Below, in pieces: positions 22,441 through 30,349 of a DNA stretch of 30,349 nucleotides (position 1 is its first letter; each line of letters begins with the position of its first letter). A program made the translations under genes and the position numbers. The notes beneath the pieces were generated by a model. That model saw only the letters and a list, made by a program, of their open reading frames with translations. It had not been told where the DNA came from and made no database searches. Origin of the DNA: Pigoraptor chileana (taxonomy: Eukaryota > Opisthokonta > Filasterea). The DNA is taken from the NCBI GenBank assembly GCA_943704495.1, contig CALSCR010002378.1, forward strand, positions 1 to 30,349, written 5' to 3'.

Positions 22441-22854
22441 GATTGGTTGCGTGCCTGGCACTGTCTCGTCGCGTGACCGTCACGTTTCGTGCCTGACAGA
22501 GTGCGCAGTATTCGCCAGCAGTGTGCGAACCAAAAAATTTAGTCCAGGTGCATACCACAAGGCCAAAGGCCACACTATCCACGAGTTCTATATCTTCAAT
22601 TATCGGCAGAACTCTCACAAATCAAAGTTGATGTGATGTTCTGACTTTTCAAATCTAATCTCTATCCAGTAAAAGTGCTCGCGGCACGGGCCTGCTACCT
22701 TGAGCCGAAAAGTAGGCGAGTTCTCGGCAACTGCCCAACCCTATCCCAACCCTAACCCTAACCCTAGCCCTGAATTACTTCACCATAGTCAATGTTGCAC
22801 AATAAATGCAATATGTGTGGAAGTGCCACTTTGCCAGTCCCAATGTACAATCTC
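22441..22854. other. Head-to-tail spacer between MPV17 and the golgin-like gene
   Basis: These 414 bp carry the MPV17 3' UTR and the promoter of the coiled-coil gene, both on the minus strand. The telomere-like repeat at 22734-22772 lies about 300 bp before the coiled-coil start codon. No further gene is visible. Confidence 0.7.
22734..22772 (-). repeat. Interstitial telomere-like repeat (CCCTAA type on plus strand)
   Basis: About six units: CCCAACCCTATCCCAACCC, then two exact CCCTAA units and a CCCTAG variant. On the minus strand it reads AGGGCTAGGGTTAGGG, in the same orientation as the golgin-like gene that starts 300 bp on. It shares a 13-bp core with 2164-2176. Confidence 0.88.
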
Positions 22855-24220
22855 TCATGGACTGCTCGAGTCCTTGGAGGAGCGTATCTCGCCGTTGGCC
22901 ACATAGGCGAGGTATGAATTCCATGCCAGGGCAACTGTGTTTACAACGAGAAGGCGGTGCTGCAGAGGCACAAAGTAGAAGTTGACAATCTGTGTCGCCG
23001 GCCATAGCTTGTAGTTGGCGATAAGTGTTGGGATGTAATCCTGCAACAGAAATGACCATTATGATGGGTTTGGGAACACGTTGGATCAGGATTAAACTCG
23101 GCACGGCGTTGTTGCAGTCCCACGCTGTCGGACACAGACTGACAAACAGTATGAGAACATCGAAGAGAAAACGCACGATTACAACCGACACCCACAATGA
23201 GGACAATGCATCTTGAGGTTCACCTCTCCGAACTCACGCACAAGCACGCACATGCACACAGATGCGACAAATGTACATCAAACAGACAAGACGAAGACTC
23301 AAAATACGCACGAACCTGGTCAAGGCGCTTTTGAGTGTCGTATTTGCTCTTTCCTTCAAGACTGCTCAGTATGCAGAAGAAAGAGTAGAGAAAGACTGGC
23401 GCACAGATGGTCTGATCCAGAACCACCTTGGCAATGGCAGCTAAAGGAAAACGGGGCGGGATGCAAACAAAATGACAGAAGTAATTTCGAATGTTACCCA
23501 GAATGAGTCGACAAATTACCCATAAAATGCAACTGTGATCACGACAAATAATAGGACACACGGCCAGACAAATGACTGGAGTGACTTGCACGCAAAGGTC
23601 AGCGACAATTGAAGAAATTCCCGGTTCGCACAAGCAAATGCATGCATACAAGAACACTGACCAGCTGCCGGTTTTCGGAACGGAACTATCTTGTCAAGGA
23701 ACGCATACCATCCCCTGAGAACAGGGCCCTACAAGCAGATAAGTATACAATCACCGACGTCAGAACCACTGGCACTGCCAAATAGTGCAAATTTCGATAA
23801 TAGGACACACATCGACAAAGATTCAATCGCGCGGCGCCCACATAACCAACACAACGATGCACCGCATAATAAACCAACACAACGACGCACCACAAAGACC
23901 AGACCAACGGCGCCCATGCGGGCAGATCTTTCAAAGTCATGCTTTTCAACTCCTCGCTTCTCGATGGCTTGCTGAGCAATTGTGTCCCCAACCACAAACA
24001 GCACACCTGGACCAACGTGTCGTAGATGCGGTCAGTGTGGGCCAAAGAGGCCTAACCCAAATGACGGCCGAGAAAAGTCTGACGACAGTCATAGTCACCA
24101 CCCTCAGCGGACATGACGACATCAGAGGTACATCGAAGGAACACACCTACCTGTTGTACTCACTTGAGTTAGCAGTGGTCGCCGGCCAAGCTGGCGGAGA
24201 TACCATCCCCACGGGCCCAT
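22855..24220 (-). CDS. MPV17: MPV17/PMP22 family membrane protein
   Basis: Five exons on the minus strand: 24220-24151, 24006-23891, 23728-23662, 23440-23316 and 23040-22855. They give 187 residues with all phases closing; animal MPV17 is about 176. The protein starts MGPWGWYLRQLGRRPLLTQ and goes on VLFVVGDTIAQQAIE, both family hallmarks. Next come GPVLRGWYAFLDKIVP and KVVLDQTICAPVFLYSFF. The C-terminal signature LWPATQIVNFYFVPLQHRLL leads into VALAWNSYLAY. Four hydrophobic segments fit the usual four-helix membrane topology. Family members sit in the inner mitochondrial or peroxisomal membrane, and MPV17 supports mitochondrial nucleotide supply and mtDNA maintenance. The WYAFLD and DQ..APVF spacing fits MPV17 itself better than PXMP2. 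A CACGTG lies 16 bp before the start codon (24236-24241). Confidence 0.95.
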
Positions 24221-24921
24221 TGTAACTTCTGTCCCCACGTGCGCCACAACAAATACAAATGTACCAACTTCACTTGTTTCATTTTTTGGTGTTACGAACT
24301 TGTACAGTACCTGAGCTCACCTGACCGGTGGCAGTGTGGCAGTTGGGCACGTGAGGGCTACACTTTACCGTCATTCAGACGCACTTTCGAACTGACGCTT
24401 CCATAGAAATGACAGCAATGAGGCGTCATATAAGTTTGTATGAAATCTCCATACTCAACAACATCCAACCCAAAAATACGAGCTCCGCAAATGACGTTGT
24501 GCGTAGTATGGCGAGTTTCATAGTAATGAAGCGGTGACATCATCATTTCCGAATGGTGACACGTGCTGATGTAATGTGGGCGCGGCACTTTTTTTCTTCT
24601 TTTCGGTTATGTATGGAATTTACTATGGAAATTGATTTCGGAAAAACAAAAATAAATTTCGGTGCGCGGCTGAAATTTTATTCTTTAATGACACGCAAGG
24701 AATGCCCAAAATTAATCAAGAATTGATACATATTATATAGTCATTAGACACACATAATAAAAGTTTAAATCAACAACAACAAAGAAAAAACCGCGCGCTT
24801 TAAATTGAGTACTTTTTTAAGCAATGCCCAAATTGAGTATTAAATTAAGTATGCAGTGATTTTGGGCGACAATTGCCATGTGCGCATACAGTGACAATCA
24901 AACGGCACGCGCCACCACAGT

Positions 24922-25050
24922 CCACACACACACACAATGCAGACACACACACACACACATGCGCACACACACACACACACACCACACACTTGCATGCACA
25001 CATGCGCACACGCATGCAAACACACATGCACACGCACACACACACACACG
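24922..25050. repeat. Compound (AC)n / ATGC microsatellite
   Basis: Several AC runs broken by ATGC and GCGC steps, which form short alternating purine-pyrimidine stretches. Such sequence can adopt Z-DNA. It lies midway between the MPV17 and cyclin genes. Confidence 0.93.
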
Positions 25051-25582
25051 AGCACAATCTGCTGACCACAGTGGACACGACGCACTCTGACTCATGCGGT
25101 GACGGCCGCTGGTTTGCTCCTCATGTGCCCATTCGAGACTGTTCCTCTGTCGGCACATGTCTGCATCAGTCCACTTTGTTTCGCCTGTGCAGTTCCATAC
25201 CCCATCGTCCCTATAACGAGATGCACACCACAGGCACATCTCCTCTTTGTGGGACTACGTAACTGCGGTACAAGCCACACCAGTCTCTGTCAATACCTGG
25301 CAAAGATACGGTGTAGTTGGTTCGCTTCCGTTCATCCTACCTACCACCCCGTCTCCGTTACTCCGTTGTTTTGTCAGCGACGCGCGTCCTGCACAAACTC
25401 CGAATACGTTGAAGGATTCCCCCTTTTCGCCGGAAAGGACCCATTGCGCTTAGCGTGACTCGCTGCTAATAGAATGGAGTTTTAAGAACACAAGTGGAGC
25501 TTTTCCCTTTTGAGGCCTTGTGCCCCTTTGAGTCGTTTTGCTTTTCCACAAACGGTTGTTTTTCGTCGACATGGAGGTCCAT

Positions 25583-25588
25583 CACGTG
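25583..25588. promoter_or_regulatory. CACGTG E-box upstream of the cyclin gene
   Basis: ATCACGTGTA lies about 103 bp before the cyclin start codon. In fungi the PHO80 pathway works through a bHLH factor that binds CACGTG, which makes this site suggestive. The link is inference only. Confidence 0.35.
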
Positions 25589-25690
25589 TAGAGACGAATA
25601 TATCGTCCGTCCGATACATTCGCGTGTTTTGTGACACTGCGGGAATAAGGCGTCTTAAAACCGAATTCTCTTGAGATTAACGAAGCAAAG

Positions 25691-28649
25691 ATGGTTCAGC
25701 AGACGTTTGCTACGCCGGCTCAAGCCGCGCCGGCCGACGAGCGCGACCTCATTGTCTCTGTCGTGTCTTCAGTTCTCACCAAAATGGTCAGCCGTGCTGA
25801 GTCGGTACGTGTGTGGATGGGCTCAAAGCTGTGTGTGTGTGTTCGTCTTCCTTTGCTGTGTCGCCGTTCTGGTTGGTCCTGTTTGGTGTGCTGTGCTGTC
25901 TTCTGTTGATTTTTTGCTGCGACAAAGCACATGTTCAATGATTATAACAACTCGCTTCCTGATATACATGACGAGACATTTCACCAAGATCGCTGAGAAC
26001 ACTAAAGTTGCTATCGCTTCACTGTCCTTTGAACGTTTGCTGTTTTGCAGCTCTTTGTGAACTGACATTTTTTTTTTGCGTTTTAATCGTTCTGCTTGAC
26101 AAACAGCAGCAGGTCCATGGCCCTCTCACCCGCTTTGATGCATCGAAGATCCCCGGTATCAGCATCCAGAGCTACCTCGACCGGTGAGTCTGTCTGCATA
26201 CTGTTCTTTTGGAGTTTTACACACAAGTTCATGATTGCGTCTCGCACACTGTATTTGAATCTGGCACTAATTATATGCATCTCATTCCATCCGAACTCAC
26301 GCACACATACACAAAATGCACTCGCAACAAAACAAAACAAACACAAACTCTGCAGCATTGTCAATTTCGCCCCCTGCAGCCCTGAGTGCTTTATCATCGC
26401 GCTCGTGTATATTGATCGCGTTGTGAAGATGAATCCAAAGTTCGTCATTACGTCGTACAACATCCACCGTCTCCTCATCACCAGGTAAATATCTTGCCCT
26501 CAATGCCACGCCAGCTCGTACTTGTGGTTGTTCTGCGTGCATATCCTTTCTTATGTTTTTTTTTGTATTAACTTCTTTTGTTCTTGTTCGATTCCTTTTG
26601 TTTCCCTCTTGTCCTCAGCACAATGCTTGCCGCAAAGTACTTGGACGATTGCTATTACAACAACTCGTTTTATGCAAAGGTTGGCGGCGTGCCTCCTGCG
26701 GAGATGAACATTCTCGAGCTTGAGTTTCTCCGCCTTGCGGACTTCAACCTCGGCGTGTCGAAGAAGCTGTACGACCAGTACCGCCACGAGCTCCACCGCC
26801 AGCACCGACATGTCGTTGCACAGGCGGAGTCGTCTCCGCGCACATCGACGTGCCTGTCGCCGCCTTCATCCGGCCTTTCTTGTGCGTCGGCGTCATCCAT
26901 GTGCTCGTCATCCCCAGCTTCTTCATCGTCTGGATTGGCAGTGGCTGGTGCCTCGGCGGCGTCGCAGGGTGTCCAGCACGTGTTGCCGCACGTCGTGCCG
27001 ACAGGTCTTTGCGGAGCGTCACCCTTGAGCAACAGGCATCTGCCGCTCTCGCCCGTTAGCCAGCAAGGTGTGTGGGCACTGTAGATTGCGTCTTCCATTG
27101 TTTCGACTCCATTCGTTGGTTCTTGTGTTTTTAGTGTTTCTGTTTGTTTTGTTGTTCTAAGGTTATTCATATAATCATTTCAATTCGTCTTTTTACGTTC
27201 CCTCAAACAACAGCCTCGCCCATTCCAAAGTTTGGTCACGGCTGGTCTGCGATGACGCCGCATGCCCACCAATCGTCACACAATGCATTTCTCGCCGCGC
27301 AAACGGGTGCCCCCTACTCGTTTACCGGTGCGAGCACGCCCGTCCGTGGCGGCCACCATCAACAGCATCAACAACACCAGCAGCACCATCAACAACATAA
27401 TCAACAACAGCAGTATCAACAGCAGTATCAACACCAATCTCAACTATCGCAGGGATCGTATGCCCACCCTGGCCAACAGCCGTTGTCGCACATTGCGCAG
27501 CCCCACGCACACTACACGTCGACCGTTCACCAGCAGCTTCAGATGCAACAGCAGATGGCCGCCATGCCCCCCCTCGTTGCAGCACATACAATGTTGCAGC
27601 TGGGCGGTCCCTCACCGTCGCCGTCGCCGTTTCCTGCGCATGCACACGCCCACTCGCACTCGCACTCGCACTCGTCCATGAGTCTGAACGGCAGCTTCAA
27701 TGGCGGTTACTCCAACAGTAACGGAAGCAGTCTCAATAGTTCTCTCAATGGAAGTTTCAGCTACTGCGCGAGTAGTAACGGGAGCAGTAACGGGTCGAGT
27801 CTGAACGGCAGCTTCAACGGGAACCAGTCGTTTGGTTCTGCACATCACGTGCAGCCGTCGGTGCCTTCCACCCCGTATGGCGTGAGCCTGAACGCAGCGC
27901 AGACACTTCCTTTTTCGGCGCATGCTCACCACGTGCCATCTGCGCAATCGGCTGCATTTGGCACATTTTGTGCGCCGTGCGAATGCTTTAGCGAAAACGA
28001 GCACCGTCAGCGTGTTGAGCAATGCAGGAATTCGATCCATGGAATGTGCCAAAAGATTGTCGAGGTTGGTTACTTGTTTAATTGTTGATTTAGAAGGCTG
28101 CGTATTGACTCTTTTTGTTCCTCCGCTTTTAGTGGATGTAGTTGTGCGTGCCGTTGACTAACCTTTTTCGTTCATGCGCTTTTAATGTTTGACTACAGGC
28201 TGAGATTGAGGCGAATCGCCTCCCGTGGTCGGTTGCCATGCGGGCGTCGCAACTGCTGGCGACGGAAGAGTCGCGATCCACAAGTGCCTTTGGTCTTCAA
28301 TGCACGCACTACCAATGGATGGACATTCTGCGCCTCGTTTTTGAAATTCTCGCCATGGTTAGTAAGATTTGGCCTATTATCACCCTCTTGTGAAGATTTT
28401 GTTACTGTGATTTTATCTCTTCCCCCCCCCCCCCTTTCTCGATGCCGGCGTGTTGTTCTCATTGTTGTCGCTGATTTTGTGCTGTGTGACGGATGGCCTC
28501 TTTTCTTACTGTTCTTATGCATGTATCGTATTTGAAATGATATTTCAATGATGCAGGAAAACGCGGGATTCACCGCCTCTACTTACAGCCGCGCATACAA
28601 GGGATTTTCGTTCAACTCGACGGCGACACTGAATCATGCAGTTGCATGA
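25691..28649 (+). CDS. PHO80-type cyclin with long Q/H/S/N-rich C-terminal tail
   Basis: Seven exons: 25691-25804, 26107-26183, 26356-26484, 26619-27067, 27214-28064, 28199-28357 and 28557-28649. They total 1,872 nt, giving 623 residues. The cyclin box, about residues 15-175, carries the family's diagnostic strings: IPGISIQSYLDRIVNFAPCS, CFIIALVYIDR, TMLAAKYLDDCYYNN and YAKVGGVPPAEMN. These place it with Pho80/Pcl/CYCU cyclins, partners of Pho85/CDK5-like kinases. The rest is unusual: a Ser-rich region, a His/Gln tract near 27355-27440, a His/Ser run near 27640-27680 and repeated SLNGSFNG motifs. It ends in a more ordered part with AEIEANRLPW and YQWMDILRLVFEILAM. Fungal Pho80 is about 290 residues, so the tail more than doubles the length. 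The second exon's acceptor is CAGCAGCAG, allowing 0-2 fewer Gln. A CACGTG lies 103 bp upstream. Confidence 0.93.
27355..27440 (+). repeat. CAA/CAC/CAG tract encoding Gln/His in the cyclin tail
   Basis: Exon 5 of the cyclin gene encodes a run of Gln and His with Tyr at intervals (HQQHQQHQQHHQQHNQQQQY). Confidence 0.93.
27680..27825 (+). repeat. Degenerate SLNGSFNG-coding repeats in the cyclin tail
   Basis: Four related units (SLNGSFNGG, SSLNSSLNGSFSY, SNGSSNG, SSLNGSFNGN) with similar codons (CTGAACGGCAGCTTCAA occurs twice) suggest short tandem expansion within exon 5. Confidence 0.8.
28422..28434 (+). repeat. C13 homopolymer in a cyclin intron
   Basis: Thirteen C in the 28358-28556 intron. 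Length is prone to sequencing and replication error. Confidence 0.95.
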
Positions 28650-29883
28650 GGGACATGTCGTGGCGCATTGGCCATTGGCCATCGTCTTGCGATGCGCGAT
28701 GCAAAGGCCATACCGCGCCCCCCTCCCCCCGGGAAATGGAGATGACAACAACCAGTGTAGTCGGAGCGGGGAGGATACCTTCTGGTCTTGTGTCACACCG
28801 GTCACTGTGTACGAGTCATGTGTGTTCGTTCACTGCCGGTGGGAGTAAGGCGGGTGCGCGCGTTAAATGTGTTGGACAAAAAACGCAAAACAAACACCAA
28901 AAAAAGACAGAAAAAAGACATAATTCGAAAAAACAATATAAAATCGGAAATAAGAACGAAAAACAACAAAAAATAAAACTAAACAAAAACCGAACCTACC
29001 GCTTCAATGATGGGATTAAAACAGTTGTTCAGACTTGCTTATCCGTGAGTACCACTGCTTATGCACCGCTGATGCGAACCGACCGAAAATTGCACAAAAA
29101 CAAGTCACGTGAGGCAGGCATGGCATCTCCTAATGCGGTATCCAGCGGCCAGCTCATTTATTTAAGGAAAACAATCTCCGTTCTTTTTGAACTGGTGACG
29201 ACGCGACAACTGATTAGCCTTCTCTCTTCTGACAACAGCACAATCAGCACACACACACACACACACACATACACACAAACGCGCACGCACGCACGCACGC
29301 ATGCATACATGCACACACAACGAACCAGCAAAGTGTGTCACAGCTTCAGTTTCTCAGAGCCGGCGTTGTGGGGTGTTGAGCTGAGTTACTGTTGTGTACG
29401 GGATGCATAACTCGATGCCCCGGTTGTACCCACGAGAAGTTTCCACACCCTCTCAATACGTCATGTCCATAGACAAGAAATCCCCAAACCGATCTTCATC
29501 CGACATACAATTGCGTGCCATTTTTCATTTTGGTATTTTTATTATTTTTAGGATCGACCATCGAACACTTATGAGAAGCGGTAACGAATCTGACTTGATT
29601 TAAGATTCTGCAATTGTATACTCTTCACCTAGTTAACTATCGGACGGCGTATCAAAACTGTGGCGTTCTGTGTTGCTTGCGTATACACGGCCGTATTCCT
29701 TCGGTTCACATTATCGTGTTGGTGCGCTCGTTCATTGAAGCACTTTGCTACATTTACCTCCGTGGGACTCGACGAAAGGCCCGGTCGCCTCCAGCGGGAC
29801 TGTTCACGCGTTGATTCGCGACTTACAACTGCAGGGAAAATTCAGCGGCCGCATCGTCATTGTGGCGATAGCCATCGGAGAGA
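28650..29883. other. Intergenic region between cyclin and PROPPIN genes
   Basis: No gene is supported in these 1.2 kb. It contains an A-rich block at 28875-29000 just past the cyclin gene, a CACGTG at 29106-29111, and an AC/GCAC microsatellite at 29251-29320. The last 300 bases should be the promoter and 5' UTR of the next gene. Confidence 0.7.
29251..29320. repeat. (AC)n followed by (GCAC)n microsatellite
   Basis: An AC run passes into GCGCACGCACGCACGCACGC and then ATGCATACATGC. It is intergenic. Confidence 0.92.
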
Positions 29884-30349
29884 ATGAATCTCGTTGGAAA
29901 ATCCAAGAATGAGATGCTCTATGTCAATTTCAACCAGGATTCGTCGTGAGTGTTTGTGTTTTTTATTGTATCGCTTGGGTGGCTTGGTTGTTAATTTTGC
30001 TCGTTTTCTGGGTCGTACAGGCGGAGGGACAATGCTGGTTCCACATGAAGTATACGTAATTGCTACCTTCAAATTTGAATTTGTTCTGATGCCTCTCTTT
30101 CAAATTGGTTGTGAATGTGCAGCTGCATATCCGTCGGCACAAAACAAGGGTACAAGATGTACAACTGCGAGCCGTTCGGCAAGTGCTACTCAAAGTGTGA
30201 GTGCTCTTACTTTGTGTATTGACAAGCATAATATCACTATCTGCCTGGCGAATGTGCACGTTTCTTTGCAGCAAAGTGGGCGTCTGCTTTGTGTGTACAC
30301 GCTCTGCCTTCACTCGACCGACATATAGTCGTAGATCTGCATATATATA
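29884..30349 (+). CDS. PROPPIN (Atg18/WIPI-type) beta-propeller, first exons (partial, runs off right edge)
   Basis: Exon 1 is 29884-29945 and exon 2 is 30123-30196, joined in phase with an intron of 177 nt, giving 45 residues. The protein starts [20 protein letters not shown] and continues with [20 protein letters not shown]. The FNQD..C...GT..GYK.Y pattern is the first-blade signature of PROPPINs, which bind PI3P and PI(3,5)P2 through an FRRG motif (not yet reached here) and act in autophagy and vacuole or endosome trafficking. Exon 2 ends in T|GTGAGT. A third exon may begin at 30272 or 30277, but neither reading matches the family well, so I leave it open. WIPI3/4-type and Atg18-type cannot be separated from this fragment. 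Confidence 0.8.

Larger units (their letters stand above)
24221..25690. other. Divergent intergenic region between MPV17 (-) and cyclin (+)
   Basis: This 1.47-kb region should carry both promoters. It has CACGTG at 24236, 24348, 24560 and 25583, an AT-rich block at 24590-24850 and an AC microsatellite at 24922-25050. Open frames at 24358-24588 (minus) and 25099-25458 (plus) show no known domain and are probably chance. Confidence 0.7.

Noticed and set aside
25099-25458. 119-residue plus-strand frame before the cyclin gene
   Set aside because: Cys/Pro/His-rich chance composition next to a microsatellite, with no domain or splice support.
30272-30349. Third exon of the PROPPIN gene
   Set aside because: Acceptors at 30270-30271 and 30275-30276 are usable, but neither translation resembles the expected second strand of the propeller, so no exon was assigned.
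1-30349. Mobile or virus-like elements
   Set aside because: I looked for reverse transcriptase, integrase, transposase, capsid-type frames and long terminal repeats on both strands and recognised none.

Overview
The window is nuclear DNA of a eukaryote. Every gene model is built from GT-AG introns of about 100-500 nt, and codon phases close exactly across the junctions I assembled. The proteins include a centriolar-type tubulin, a bHLH-PAS factor, a golgin-like coiled coil, an MPV17 protein, a PHO80-type cyclin and a PROPPIN. Genes are intron-rich but closely spaced, with (AC)n/(TG)n microsatellites, long CAA/CAG glutamine tracts and TTAGGG-type telomere-like motifs. This fits a flagellate-capable protist or early-branching relative of animals and fungi (unicellular opisthokont, apusomonad or stramenopile). 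I cannot name the species.

Layout, left to right: (1) 234-1461, minus: 5' part of a divergent tubulin (zeta/delta class), running off the left edge. (2) 1462-3563: divergent intergenic region with a telomere-like motif. (3) 3564-7785, plus: six-exon bHLH-PAS transcription factor of ARNT/BMAL architecture with glutamine-rich linker and C-terminus. (4) 7786-8658: spacer with a palindrome, a 26-bp minisatellite and a perfect CRE palindrome. (5) 8659-9980, plus: two-exon alpha/beta-hydrolase (thioesterase-like). (6) 10993-15007, plus: seven-exon low-complexity RG-rich basic protein ending in a CCDC9-like motif. (7) 15008-16219: convergent spacer. (8) 16220-22440, minus: eight-exon, about 1,584-residue golgin-like coiled coil. 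(9) 22855-24220, minus: complete five-exon MPV17. (10) 24221-25690: divergent spacer with a large AC microsatellite and an AT-rich block. (11) 25691-28649, plus: seven-exon PHO80-type cyclin with a very long Q/H/S/N tail. (12) 29884 to the right edge, plus: start of a PROPPIN (Atg18/WIPI) gene.

The genes do not form one pathway; they look like unrelated housekeeping and regulatory genes. No mobile element, virus-like element, tRNA, rRNA or CRISPR was recognised. The most notable points are a two-PAS bHLH factor in an apparently non-animal genome, a strong excess of the hexamer CACGTG across the window, a 13-bp telomere-like composite motif found identically at two distant intergenic sites, and several NAG-tandem splice acceptors.
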